64,000 nucleotides of DNA, from the NCBI GenBank assembly GCA_035235625.1, contig CP141149.1, forward strand, positions 31,365,753 to 31,429,752. Reading direction: 5' to 3'. The position numbers were made by a program, and so were the translations under genes. This document shows positions 11,201 to 22,561 of this stretch, piece after piece (position 1 is the stretch's first letter; each line of letters starts with the position of its first letter). Origin of the DNA: Saururus chinensis. Lineage: Eukaryota; Streptophyta; Magnoliopsida; Piperales; Saururaceae. The notes under the pieces are model-generated. The model worked only from the letters and a program-made list of their open reading frames with translations, was not told the origin of the DNA and searched no databases.

Positions 11201-12200
11201 TGGCACACAAAAAATTGAATCTTTAAACAAGATCTACACAAACATGCAATTCTAATTACAATTAGCAATAACCATGCATATAATTTAATCAAAAGAAGAT
11301 ATAATTAACATGGAATTAACACGTACTAACCTTGGGCTTGATCCAGCCCTAGTACGCCCTCCAAATCAGCCTTCTCGCACCAAAAGCAAGATCAATAAGA
11401 AAGGGATTAAGATAATACATTTTTGTGACGATTCCTCTCAAACCCTCGCTTGGAGTGAAGGAATTCTCAGCACAACAGACCCTTATCTTCAACCCTTCTA
11501 CAACCTCCTCTTCTCAGCAAAGGAGAGAATCACCTTGATCAAACTCCACGCAGGCCGCACACAATCACACAAGGGAGAGGGGCGGACTGGTTTTGGAAGA
11601 AGAGAACAATGGAGAGGGGGGCGACCCAAATGAGAGAAGGGAGAGATGAATGGAGAGAGTCAAATCTGATTCTTCAAATCAGATCCAAAAAGAGGGGGAC
11701 GCCCCATTCAATTAAGGGAATAAGGGTGAAATATTCTCCCTTATTCTCTCCCTCTCTTAAAACACCTTTCTTTTTATAAACGGCGGGTTTGAATCAAATG
11801 GGCTGAGATTACATAGGCTGAGTGCATAAATTCCAACGGCCTTCTTATAGAGGCTCGATCACAACGGGAGCGGGCTCTGACACACAGAGCCCGCGGAGGC
11901 CTAGACCCCCTGCACACGGCCAAGCCCGCGACAAGGTTGACCTCTCGCTAAAAACGCGGGTCCCACCCTCAACACATAATTCACGCGTCTGGCCCCACAA
12001 TGTGTATATGCACACCTAGATGTATGTCTAGTGTGCGTGTGTGACATATGTGGGTCTCTTTCGAATTATGTGTAACAAAGGTACTAGTGGGGTCGGTGCG
12101 ACCGCCCCCACCACCCTTGGACCCCGTGACCCGTACCGGCTCACCCCGACCGCGACACCGTTGGACCACACCGGGCTCGAGCCCATACCATGGTCCAACA
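11201..12200 (-). mobile_element. Copia-type LTR (apparently solo), minus orientation
   Basis: Read on the minus strand the segment starts TGTTGGACCATGG and ends TTGTGTGCCA, the TG...CA form usual for LTRs; TGTTGG is a common Copia start. A TATA box (TATAAAAAG, complement of 11770-11778) lies about 425 bases in, followed by a pyrimidine-rich leader-like stretch and a T-rich end. Length is 1000 bp. No coding region adjoins and I found no 5-bp duplication (gaggt on the left, aaaag on the right), so it is either an old solo LTR or an edge misread by a few bases. Open frames inside it are not genes. Confidence 0.5.
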
Positions 12201-12214
12201 AAAAGATGACCGCT

Positions 12215-12550
12215 GCTAAATTTGCAGCCAGGATGGCCGCCGCCAGAAGTTTTTATTCAAGGTGGCCTCGGCCAAAAAGACGACTGAGGTTGTGGCCAAA
12301 AGAGGAAAAGGATGGCCGAAGTAGTCACCGTTACCGAAGTTGGAATAGGAGGTGTGTGGTTTTGTTGAGGTAGGGTAAGAAAGGGGGAAAATAATAAGGT
12401 GTTTAAGATTTAAAAAGAGAAACAAAATATTACTTCCATTTTTTTGAAAAAATGAGGTACTTAGAAGATTAATGGGGTACAAATTCAAAAACAGATGCCT
12501 TGTGGCCCTGGCCGCGGCTGGCCTCACCATGGTGGGCTAGGCTGCTGGGC
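12215..12550. repeat. Right arm of the inverted repeat pair
   Basis: The reverse complement of about 12432-12480 resembles 10722-10755 in the left arm. The part next to the LTR is GC-rich with repeated ggcc words, like the left arm. Similarity is partial and judged by eye. Confidence 0.35.
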
Positions 12551-12611
12551 CGCCAGATCAAAATTTGAAAATTTTCTTTGGGATCACCGTGTACCATATG
12601 GTATACATGAA

Positions 12612-12750
12612 CTGTCCAGTGCTCAGCAATTGGCATTTTTCATTGGGATCATACTTCTTTGAAAATTATTATCCCCTCGGTAAACTTCCTTCGAACTTCC
12701 GGGACGGTAAAAGATGATCTGTCCAGTGCTCAGTAATAGGCATTTTTCTT
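12612..12750. repeat. Short direct duplication, about 107 bp apart
   Basis: The segment ctgtccagtgctcag, then aat and ggcatttttc, occurs at 12612 and again at 12719 with two differences. It lies at the downstream end of the LINE fragment and looks like a local duplication of its sequence. Confidence 0.6.
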
Positions 12751-13290
12751 GTTGGCAGCACAAATCCGAACATGATCAGCTAATGGTCGGCTGAGAAAAT
12801 GTGAGCAATAACAGCAGCTTCAAAGGGCAAGTGCTGTGACAATAAAGATCCAAGAAACTGTTGTTAAATCTACCAGATCACTCACTCGGGCTTCAACAGG
12901 TAATGGCTTATAGGCTGTTGGAGTAACTTGCAATAATACATTTCTCCAAAACTTGACTGGCTTCTAGAATTCCACACCAAGCATAAGAAGGGCAGAATTT
13001 GAGGCTTGTTTCCATGAAACCACACAAGGAAAGTACTTAGCTTTATTTGCTTTAAAAGTCTTAAACAACAAGAAGTTGGGATTTTAAATTAACGGCCAGC
13101 CTTCTTTTTTCCAATAGAAAAGGCTCTAAGATCCCTAAACCCCATTACCACCATGATGTTTAGACTCACACAACCTTTCCCATCTGACCAGTGGATTCTT
13201 CTATCCTTTTGTCTCTATCCCCACCAAAATTTTCTAAGCAGAGAATTAATTTTCTCGCAAAATGACAGGGACATCAGGAAGTAAGTCATT
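12690..13290 (-). pseudogene. LINE (L1-type) ORF2 C-terminal fragment
   Basis: Translating the minus strand in shifting frames gives the series typical of plant L1 ORF2 ends. About 13250 reads EKINSLLRKFWWG, then RRIHW and MGFRDLRAFSI. About 13060 reads NKAKYFPC. About 12900 reads LPVEARVSDLVDLTTVSW, then LPFEAAVIAHIFSADH. Plant LINEs carry FWWG, KIHW, GMGFRDL, AKYFP, VSDLI and W in this order after the reverse transcriptase palm. The frame is broken by stops and frameshifts, and neither the catalytic palm nor a poly-A tail is seen. Assignment is firm; edges are approximate. Confidence 0.65.
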
Positions 13291-13299
13291 GCCTAGTTC

Positions 13300-13701
13300 G
13301 GCAATCACTGGGCCACAGCATCGATCAGTACTTTTTATGCTTGGGATAATAATTTTGTTTTCCACATATATATCCATCCGAATTCAATGTCATTCTAATA
13401 GCTGACATCATTTTACTTGGACAGTCCATAAGAAAACGTCTTAATTAAACAACATTTTCAATAAAAGCATAAATTTATAAAAAATATTCAACAAAAGTCC
13501 ACAAACACATCTAAATTTAAAATATCCCCACTAAAATTCTGATAGTCCACTCTGAAAAATGAATAGAAATAAAGAAACACCAGAATTCCAAACTTTAAAA
13601 ACACATTCAATACAACACCATAATAGGATCAAAAGAACCAGACCACAACGTGGATAACAATAGGAAGGGCAGTGACCATGACTAAAGCAAACATGAATAA
13701 C
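13300..13701. other. AT-rich flank left of the Reina-type element
   Basis: No supportable gene. This is the sequence into which the element at 13707-22908 inserted; before insertion it was continuous with 22914 onward. The minus-strand continuation of the BCNT-like exon would be expected here, but I see no matching residues. Confidence 0.4.
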
Positions 13702-13706
13702 GAAAT
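13702..13706. repeat. Target-site duplication GAAAT, left
   Basis: GAAAT directly precedes the TG of the left LTR and is repeated at 22909-22913 directly after the CA of the right LTR. Confidence 0.85.
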
Positions 13707-14030
13707 TGTTGTGACCAGCAGGGCACAACCCAATTCCGGCAAGGGTGCCGGAGGTAGATAAGAAGTAGAGAGGAAGAGGAAGAAGGATCAAAGGAAGAAA
13801 CTGAGATTAATATTGCTTACCTTGATCGTACAAATACATGTATTTATAGGTAGATACATGATCAATCAACTGTATTAGAAAGGTAAGTCCTCTAATTAGA
13901 TTCTAAATCAAAGCATTCCATATAGAAAGCAATAGGAGCAATTAGTGTCAATCATTCCATATAGAGGTTGATACGACTGATTCTGGTACGAGCTAGATGG
14001 ATTCCAAAAATAGATTTTTGCACCGTAACA
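13707..14030 (-). repeat. 3' LTR of the Reina-like element
   Basis: Starts TGTTGTGACC and ends CACCGTAACA on the + strand, giving TG...CA ends. It is 324 bp, against 347 bp for its partner; the difference is mostly one indel near 13910. The purine-rich stretch on the minus strand just inside (complement of 14031-14045) is the likely polypurine tract. Confidence 0.9.
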
Positions 14031-14039
14031 TTCCACCAC

Positions 14040-15230
14040 GCTCCGCTATGGCCTTGTCCTCAAGGCATATAATCCAGGAATCGCTGCCAAAATTCATCCT
14101 CTGAGATCCAGGTGGCATCATCAAGGGGTCGGTCACACCATGCAACAAGAAAGTCGATAGCAAGATGACCGGCTTGGCGGATGCGACGGCAATCGACAAT
14201 AGCGGTTGGCACAAAAGGAGGTGGTGGGGGCAGAAGCAACGGTGGAGGCAGCTCAGAAGATACACGTGTCGGATCGCCAACACACCGGCGCATACGGGAG
14301 ACATAGAAAACCGGGTGGCCCTGAGAGCCGGGAGGAGGTTCAAGCTGATAAGCTACCTTATCAATGCGGTCCACAATGGCATACGGGCCATGAAACCGAT
14401 GGGCCAACTTAACGCTAGCCGGTTGGTAAAGAGTAGACTGGCGATGTGGGTTGAAGCTCACATATACAAGATCACCCACTTGGAACTTCTTATCAGTGTG
14501 ACGGTGATCGTAAATCTGTTTCATGCGATTTTGGGCGGTGGACAAGTTTGCTTTGAGTTGACGCAGGACTGCATCTCTATCCTACAGTAAGTAGTCCACC
14601 TCGCTGACAAACGAATGGTGTGGCACATATCCCAAGAGAGTAGGACGGCGACCGTAAACAACCTCGAAAGGTGTAAACCGGTAGATGTATGGAAGGCTGT
14701 GTTGTAAGACCATTCAGCCCATGGTAAGAACTGGAGCCAACGATGAGGGTTGTCGCCGACAAAGCAGCGCAAGAACTGTTCGAGGCAACGATTGATGACT
14801 TCTGTCTAACCGTCCGTCTGTGGGTGATATGGTGTGCTCATGGCAAGTGCGGTACCTTGTAGCTTGGTGAATTCCTTCAAAAATGTGGAGATGAATACTC
14901 GGTCACGATCAGAGATAATAGAGCGAGGTATGCCGTGGAGTTTGGTGACATTGCGGAGGAAGATATGGGCAACATCTTTGGCAAAATAAGGGTGTCCCAA
15001 TGGGCTGAAATGATCATACTTGGAAAGTCAGTCAACTACCACCAGGATGACCGTCTTGCCTTGGGCCGACGGTAGCCCAACAATGAAGTCCATAGAGATG
15101 TCTTCCCATATACGCTCGGGAATGGGTAGGGGTTGAAGGAGTCCGACCGGAGTAGTGGTGGTTGACTTGGCATGCTGACACGTGTTGCAAGAGGCAACAT
15201 AATCATTAACATTCTTCTGTATTCCACACC
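14040..15230 (-). pseudogene. Integrase and chromodomain of the Reina-like element
   Basis: In minus-strand order: the integrase core begins near 15060 with VILVVVD (first catalytic Asp), followed at once by a TGA stop where related proteins have Arg (CGA). IISDRDRVF (second Asp) lies near 14905. STPYHPQTDG lies near 14815 and is followed by a TAG stop in place of Gln just before the catalytic Glu. The C-terminal part has VGDLVYVSF, HRFHGPYAIVDRI and, near 14090-14180, a chromodomain-like end (FLVAWCDRPLDDATWI). The three acidic integrase residues are present, but the stops make it a pseudogene. Chromodomains guide chromoviruses to heterochromatin. Confidence 0.8.
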
Positions 15231-15439
15231 ATAGGAAGCTTTGGCTTACCAGCTTGAACGTTCGAAATGTGCCCTCGTGTCATGCCATGGGTGTGTCGTG
15301 AAAATGTGAACGAATGGTGAGACGAATAGCTCGATCACAAGGCACCCAAAGACGCCCCTTCCAATAAATGAAATTTCCCTACAACATATAAAATGGTAAG
15401 CATAAGGGATCAGCCCGTAAGAGGGCTTAAGAGGTCTTG

Positions 15440-17240
15440 GGCTTCAGCATCTTAGGCATATGCCAGGCGAAGATCCTCAAAGAAGGGAAATGTCGGAACA
15501 GAGTGTCCCAACGACTGCCCCTCGTCAAATTGTCGGGAGATAGCATCGGTCACTGTGTTCTCGGTCCCTTTTTTGTATACCAGCTCGTAATCATATCCGA
15601 AAAGCCGAGTCACCCACCGCTACTGTGCTGGTGTGGAAATTCACTGCTCCATCATGTACTTAAGTGGCTGGTGATCCGTGTGAATAATGAAGTGGAGACC
15701 TAACAGATATGGGCGCAATTAGTGACCGAGTGAATAATGGCCAACATTTCACGTTCATAAGCTGAGAGTTTGAGAGAAAGGCCTGAGAGGGCCTTGCTGA
15801 AGAAGGCGGTAGGCCGGTTGGCTTGCAACAGAACGGCCCCCAATCTTGTATCAGATGCATCAAGTCTCCACACCAAAAGGTTAGGTGAAATCTGGAAGTG
15901 CTGAGACCGGAGCAACAAACATGGCTGCCTTAAGGGCATCGAAGGTTCCTTGGGCAGCATTGCACCACTGGAAGGCCCCCTTTCGAAGGAGAGGGGTGAG
16001 GGGCGCAGCAATAGTGCCATAATGAGAGATGAAGCGACGGTAATAACCTGTAAGACCAAGGAAACCACGAAGAGCTTTAAGATTTTTTGGAACAGGCCAC
16101 TCCTGCATGGCAGTGACTTTGCCAGGATCGGTAGATACCCCATGCACATCAATAATGTGGCCCAAATAATTCACCTGTCATTGATCGAAGGAGCACTTTG
16201 ACCACTTTAGATATAAAGAATGTTGCACCAACAGGGTAAAGACGCACCGAATATGCTCCAAATGAAATGCCCAAGAAGGGCTATAAACCAAGATATCATC
16301 GAAGAATACCAAGACAAATCAGCGGATAAAGGGTCGAAAGACATCATTCATCAAGCTCTGGAATGTGGAGGGGGCATTTAGCCTAAATGACATAACTAGG
16401 AATTCGAAATGCCCATCATGTGTGCGAAATATCATCTTATGGATATCCGTTGGATGCATGCGAAGTTGATGATAACCTACAAATCCAATTTAGAGAAGTA
16501 TTGTGCTGCTACGAGTTCATCTAGAAGCTCTTCAATGATAAGGATAGGAAACTTGTCCTTGGAGGTGATGGTATTGAGAGCGCAGTAGTCAACACAATCG
16601 CTAGGTGCCATCTTTTTTCCAAACGAAGAGAACTGGAGAGGAATACGAACTGGTGTTGGGTCGTATAATACCCGAGTCGAGCATTTCGGCCACCAAGCGC
16701 TCAATTTCTATCTTTTGGATTACCGGGTACCAATATAGGCGAACATTTGCAGGAGAGGAACCAGGCAGAATAGGGATCCGATGGTCATGTGTGCAGGCCA
16801 GAGGGAGGCTGCGAGGTTCTTGGCAAAGACCATCAAAGTCGTCCAGAATAGAGGATAAGTCAGCGGGCACAGGTGCTGCTACGGCTGTGGGGCTGTCCGG
16901 AAGAATGAGCTGAAGAAAAAACCCTTGTGCATCCATCTGAAAGAGCAACCCGATGTCTTGATCAGAGTGCAAAGTATTGAGGACAGCACCCGCAAGGTGC
17001 ACTCGCGCACCATCCACAGCAAAATCCATAATCATTTGCCAAAAATTCCAAGTCACATCCCCCAGCTCTACGAGCCATTGGACACCTAAAACAATGTCTA
17101 CCCCTTTGTGGGTAAGAGATACAAAACCATAGTAAAGATATGACCTTGGATGAGCAACTCCGCCCGAGGACACATGCCTGTGCTGCGCAAATGTTTTCCA
17201 TCCCCAATAAGGACATAAAAGGGGGTGGATTGGGTGATGT
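15440..17240 (-). pseudogene. Reverse transcriptase and RNase H of the Reina-like element, with the end of protease
   Basis: From 17235 leftward on the minus strand: the end of the protease-linker region (KGVDIVLGVQWLVELG); reverse transcriptase from about 16780, with [25 protein letters not shown] and the catalytic FFDDILVYS near 16300; then [27 protein letters not shown] and the RNase H start (DASDTRLGAVLLQ) near 15850. Motifs fall in three frames, so several indels have accumulated. The region is interrupted at 17240 by the solo LTR; its upstream continuation resumes at 20599. Confidence 0.8.
17236..17240. repeat. Target-site duplication GATGT, left
   Basis: GATGT precedes the solo LTR and is repeated at 20599-20603. 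The interrupted protease reading resumes across it. Confidence 0.85.
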
Positions 17241-20200
17241 TGTAATATCCTTAATTTTCCCGAGTTTCAAAATTTAAATACGTGAAAATTATGGTATTTG
17301 ACCTATTTACATTTTTATTAGAATAACTTTCTCTCTAGATAGAATTTGGGGCTGAAACTAATTCTATTGGAAAGTAGACGGAAAGATCTTCGAAACGCCA
17401 CAAAGAATGCGTGAATCGGAGTCCGGATGAGGGAGAAACGACCATTTGAAGTTGAACATATCGTGCAGGACCCGTTTACCCGAACTGAACGTGCGAATTG
17501 TCCGTTTAAGTCACTATTTGGGCCCGATCAATTAGCATTCCGAATTGGTGTTTTAAGGGCTCAATTTGATTGCTAAATTGAAGAGGTTTTAACCCAAATT
17601 CTGATGGGATTAGGGCTCCTAATCCCATGCCTATAAAAGGAGAATTAGGGTTAATAGAAGGGGGTCTTTTGCCCAATTGGGGGAGAGCTTTTGGACGGTG
17701 AAGGAAGGGAAGAAATTTTCCAGCGAGACTCCGGCGAAGCGTTGGTGGTGGTGGATCGACAACAACTCGACCTGAGAGGTAAGATTTCGAATAAAGAATC
17801 GTAGAGATGTTAATTATTTTTATTAAAATTTATAGTATCTCTGCAATTACTGTTCACATAATTTAGTGAACAGTAATTGATTTGCAGTCGTCGGATCAGC
17901 CCTCGGATTGGGGCCGCGCTGGCCCTGGCCTTGGCCGTGGAGGCCCTGGCTATGGCGGCCCTGGCTGTGGCGGCCATGGCCGCAGAGGCCCTGGCTCCGG
18001 CGTCTTTAGCGGCGGCGGAATCGCTGCTGCTGTGCGGGCCGCCGTTTGTTAAAAAAAAAATTGTTTGATGAGGACCGGCGGCGGCGCGACGCAGCCGGCT
18101 GCCGGTGAATGGACCAGGGCAACCGGAATCGCCGGACGATGGCGATCCGGTGAAGCCCGGCCCATCGGCTGGCCGTGGCGGCCTGCCGTCGCGACGCCAC
18201 CGTCTGATAAAAAAAAAAAGAGAAAGAGGGCGACTTTCGTCTGGCCGGCCACCGGGCGACGGCGGGGGCCAGGTCCATTGTGATCGCCGCATGGCGGCGA
18301 TCCGGTGGACCCCAGCCCGCCGCCCAACCGTGGTGGCCAGGGGCGGCGCCGCCAGCGGCGTTTCCGCCTCTGGCCGGACGTGGGGAAGACGGTTCGTGTT
18401 GCGGGTTGTCAATCCAAACCGGCCCGGCCTAGGTCGGGTTTAAAAAAAAAACATAATTTATATTCTCAGAACCGGGTCCGGTTCAGGGGGTTAATTGTGT
18501 CAAAAAAATCCTAAAAAATTATTATTGGACCTAGAAAGGTTTGGGATTATTCTGACCGAGTTTCAGTTTTGGGAAAAATCCCAGAGATTGTGAAATAACC
18601 TTTTTACCCCTGGTAGTTAAGTTATCGTGTGAAAATCACTTACCTGATTTAGAGGCTCCGGTTCAAAGGCCTATGAGTTGATCTAAAAAGTAGAAAAATT
18701 CTCAGTGATAGTTTAATATGTAAACTAATTGTAGGCTAAACCACTTATTGAGGAAAAATTCCAGTGAGTAGATAATTGACCCTTTTGTCCTTAGGGTTTA
18801 TAGTAAACCATTAAGCAAACCTGGGTCGGTTCAAGGGGTTCATGACCCCGTTACACGCCAAGAAAATTACACAGAGTCCATGAAGGCCAGTAGTACCCTT
18901 GATTTGAATTTTAGACCCATTGAATATCATTAAGGCCCTAAACCAAATGACATAACTACCCCTATGCAAACTGGGCCGTATTCGCATGGATGCTATTAAT
19001 AGGCCAATGTAATACTGAAACATTTTGAGAGGTTAAAGACTTACCCGAGTGCAGAGAGGACTGTATTCAATGTTGGATAATTATTCTAATGCCCTTAGGT
19101 GCATTTCAACCAGTTTAATAAAGATTTATTAAGATAACCCAAGGAGGGTTAAGGCACGAGAGCTCGAATGATTCTTATATCATTAATGAATTCTATTATT
19201 GATATTATGATATGCTTAGACCTGTGCAGTTCTTATGGTTTATGTTGTTCTTTGTTTCGATTTATGATGATGTTGTGATAGTAATTTATCACTATCTTTA
19301 AATTATTGAAAGAATAATTGTTTGGGGTTTAATAGCTTTGGATTGGGCAAGAACACCTGATCAAGATAAAGACTAAAATACCTTAGAGGGGTCTGGGACT
19401 AGTTCATACAGTGAACAAAGCCTTTGACCTGACGATTTGCCTTGGTTGATGAACTGATGGCATGTCTCGAGTTGTAAACCTTAGTCTAGAAGGGACTAAT
19501 AGGGTTTGGGATAGTCATTCGGAATCCTGGCTTATAGATGAGCAAGATAGGGTTCAGAATGGTTTCCTAAGTTTTAGCTCTATTGAGGAGCTGCTGATTT
19601 GACCGTGTAGTTGCACCTCCCCATTGGAGGGAGTTCTTTGTGAGCCGGGCTCACCGCAGATCTATTGAGGATCTTTTAGTGTACACGCAATTAGGGTCGC
19701 TGACATCCTGCTTGGTTGGCGTCTCTGACCACTTCTGTTCAGGTGCAGTTGTGGGCCATGTCCTTCCACTCCGGTCAGGTCCTTATGGGCTAGGTTGGGA
19801 GATGGCACTTCTTGGTGGATTCCAGGGTGTTTCTTATCATTTGTCACTTACGTTAACATCTGATGTGTCTGTCTGTCTTTGGGATTAGACGAGAATATTA
19901 ATTATCGAACAATGGTTCGAGAAATAATTAATAACATTGATTAATATTGCTTGTTTAATTAGAACAAGTGGAACGATTAAAGGACTTGCATAAAATGTAG
20001 GTTGCTTGAAAATACTTAAGCATTGCATGGGTGATGCTATGTTTTTTAGTATAGTGTAGTTTTTAGGCAGAACTACGTTTGGATCCGATCTTGTTGGAAA
20101 CATTGGAGATGTTGTCTGATGAGTACGTAGGCAACTAACATCGGGTGATGTTGGCCCGATCCGAAAAATACTAATAAAACTTTTTGTCCATTAGAAGCTC

Positions 20201-20598
20201 TTCTCCTAAAAGCGGAGATGCTCCATTGTGGTTGTGGTTGTTGTTTGGTTTGTTTTATTACAGATTCTCCAGACGATAACAAGTGAGACCAAGGCAGGCG
20301 AGCTCAAGAGGTTTTCGCATTTTTGATACTCCGATACGTAAGTGTACCTTAAACGTGAGAGTCAACTTGTTATTTATTTTCAGACGGGTGATAGACTTGT
20401 ACTTAGATGGATGAGCTGGTCTTTATGAATTTTCAGATGTTAAATAATATCATATGATTTGATATTCGTATTTGTGAACCCCAGTTATTATGACCTGGAT
20501 ATTTAATCGAAAGGTTTATTTTGTATTTAAAGAAAAAAAATTTACCTACCGTTCGAGCTATTTAAAAATGCTTTTAAAAAAAAATCCGGGTCGTGACA
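17241..20598. mobile_element. Solo LTR, 3358 bp, Tekay/Del-like, inserted in the Reina-like element
   Basis: Starts TGTAATATCC, ends GGGTCGTGACA and is flanked by GATGT on both sides, so both ends are exact. There are no internal genes. A TATA box (CTATAAAAGG, 17631-17640) is followed by a transcribed-leader-like stretch and a GC-rich section (17885-18420) with three A9-A11 runs. LTRs of this length with TGTAAT...GTGACA ends are typical of Tekay/Del elements. A solo LTR arises when the two LTRs of one element recombine and the interior is lost. Orientation is + by the TATA box. Open frames of up to 200 codons in the GC-rich part have no homology I recognise and are not genes. Confidence 0.85.
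17631..17640 (+). promoter_or_regulatory. TATA box of the solo LTR
   Basis: ctataaaagg, about 390 bases into the LTR. The same word occurs at the matching place in the family A LTR (ctataaaagg, 41229-41238), so it is probably the conserved LTR promoter. Confidence 0.6.
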
Positions 20599-20603
20599 GA
20601 TGT
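20599..20603. repeat. Target-site duplication GATGT, right
   Basis: Second copy of the 5-bp duplication that bounds the solo LTR. Confidence 0.85.
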
Positions 20604-22542
20604 GGCACCCCAACTTGTGGGCCACTTTGTCATTGATAAAAGTTGTGGGTACTCCCACTATCAATCAATATTGCAACCTGCTGACGTTTGAGGAGGCCCG
20701 CAACACATTGTGCGAGGTGTGTAGGCCCCAAAATTAGCATGTAGTGAGATCTCGGGAACCACATCATTTTGGAGCACACCCTCCTCGCCAAGCGGGTCCT
20801 CAGCCCCATCATCAGCAGCCTCCTCAAGGATGAAGGCAGTAGGGCGTGTACGATAGCAATGTCCTAGAAAGTACCTTTCATCGCAATTGAAGCACAATCC
20901 CTTGGTGTGTTTCTCCTCGATTTGAGCTTGAGAAAGACAACAAATTGGCAAGGCATTCGGGAGGCGGTTCGAGGAAGGTGGACGCACGGTAGGCCCCCAT
21001 TCAGTCACAGTGTGCGGAGTTTGAGGAGCACCCAATGTGCAGTGGGGCAGAGGATGCCGAGTGACACTGTTGGCGTGTAAGCCGCTCCTCGGCAATGCGG
21101 GCATGGCACACGACTTCACACATGGACTCACACATAAAGTGGCAAATCTCATCAACAATGTTGGGGCGCAATCCATTCATAAAGATGCCAACCAAGGCCG
21201 CTTGATCCCAAGTCGGGAGACGGTTGGCAATACGCATGAACTCTTAGTAGTAAACTCGGACGGTAGATGTCTGTTTGAGAGCGCCTAGGAGTTCATTGAA
21301 GTTGGCATATTTATTGGGGCCAAATTGAATGCATAACTCTTGAGTAAAATCCTGCCAAGAAGCATTAGGACCCTCACGCTCAAAGTATTGAAACCATACC
21401 AGAGCATCGCTCGTCAAGTGGAAAGAGGCTACACGGAGTTTCTCTGCATCAATAGGATGAGTGGCCTTATAATAAAAATATTTGTTTGCTTGGTATATCC
21501 AATCAATCGGGTTGTCTTCCCCATTATACTTAGGGAATTGGAATTGTGCCAGACGAGGTTCGGCCGCATTATGGCGCGGTACAAAAGCTCTTGCCCCGAA
21601 CTCATTTGATTGAAGAGATGGCTCTGCAAACAGACTTGGGCCCGGGACATAAGAGAAAATGCGGGGACCAGCATCACATCCAAGAGCAGAATGGGCAAGA
21701 CGGTGGTCCATATGGGATGCAGGCTGGGGTGGGGCATAGTGCAGGGGCCTGAAATCTTGACTGGTGTCAAACTGCAGGGGAATGTGGTTGGGCGGGAACT
21801 GGCCGTGGCCCAACCCACCGATCTGTGTGGAGTCATTGTCTAGGTGCGGAAGGAAGGACGACCCTGGAGTGTGGCTTGCAGGTACACTAGAAAGGGGCTT
21901 GGTGACAGTGGGCGGGCCATTGACAGGACTCGGGAGCATCAATGGGGCCGTGGTCAGCAGGGGCGGCGGTTGTGGTCCAACACAGCTCCAATGCGATCCC
22001 ACAGAGGTCCCCGCGGAAACGGAGGTGAGAAGATGGGAGGGGTGGTATGGCGGATCAGCAGAGAGGATTGTACCTTGGGGAGGCTGACCGGAGGCGGGGG
22101 CAAAAGGAGCAGCTGCAAGAGAAGTGCCGATAGTGGTTCCTGGCGGGGCGGCTGACATACGGTGGTGGGGCGGCAGAGAGCCAAAAATAGGTACCAAACC
22201 CGTCATTTCCAGTCCGCTAGGGGTGGAGGGGGAACCATGGTGGCCAGGTGGAAGAGAACCAGGAGGGTTGAGGCCACCCAGTGTGAGGGAAGAGCCCTCT
22301 AATCGGCGAAGAACCTCCGTCTGTGTTTGCTGGACAGATTGTAAGGTATGGTTGAGGCCAGCCAGTATTTGCAGGAGCACTGGATCAATGGGTGGGGCCA
22401 GCAGGGTGGCAAAAGGTGCTGGATCAGTTGATGGAGGTGTGGGTGGCAATAGAGTGGGATTGGCATGGAGACGAGGCGCGTCGGATGCAGCACTGCCGGT
22501 GGGCAGAGCAAGTGTCGTGCGGTGCACTGTCTTCCCCATCAT
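20604..22542 (-). pseudogene. Gag and start of protease of the Reina-like element
   Basis: A 432-codon frame (22542-21244) begins with a Pro-rich, low-complexity part that includes a possible coiled coil (LLQILAGLNHTLQSVQQTQ). It then enters the retrotransposon gag domain (LAQFQFPKYNGEDNP, LTSDALVWFQYF). A TAG at 21246-21244 interrupts it; the same frame continues at once (MRIANRLPTWDQAALVGI). After a frameshift comes a zinc knuckle of the CFNC...GHC type near 20890 and, after another shift, the aspartic protease active site ILIDSGSTHNF near 20650. Just after that the solo LTR cuts the gene at 20603. Gag would form the particle shell and the protease would cut the polyprotein. Confidence 0.8.
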
Positions 22543-22550
22543 AACCTAAG

Positions 22551-22560
22551 TCTGATACCA
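22551..22560 (-). other. Primer binding site for initiator tRNA-Met
   Basis: On the minus strand, one base after the end of the 5' LTR, the sequence is TGGTATCAGA, the usual plant LTR-retrotransposon primer site complementary to the 3' end of initiator tRNA-Met. It fixes the right-hand LTR as the 5' LTR. Confidence 0.85.
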
Positions 22561-22561
22561 A

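Noticed and set aside
17810..18443. Open frames of 60-200 codons on both strands in a GC-rich stretch
   Set aside because: They lie inside a solo LTR with exact edges, overlap each other in several frames, are low-complexity (Ala/Arg/Pro-rich) and match no family I know.
21340..22549. Plus-strand frames of 60-141 codons over the gag region
   Set aside because: Antisense shadows of the minus-strand gag gene, which shows recognisable gag motifs.
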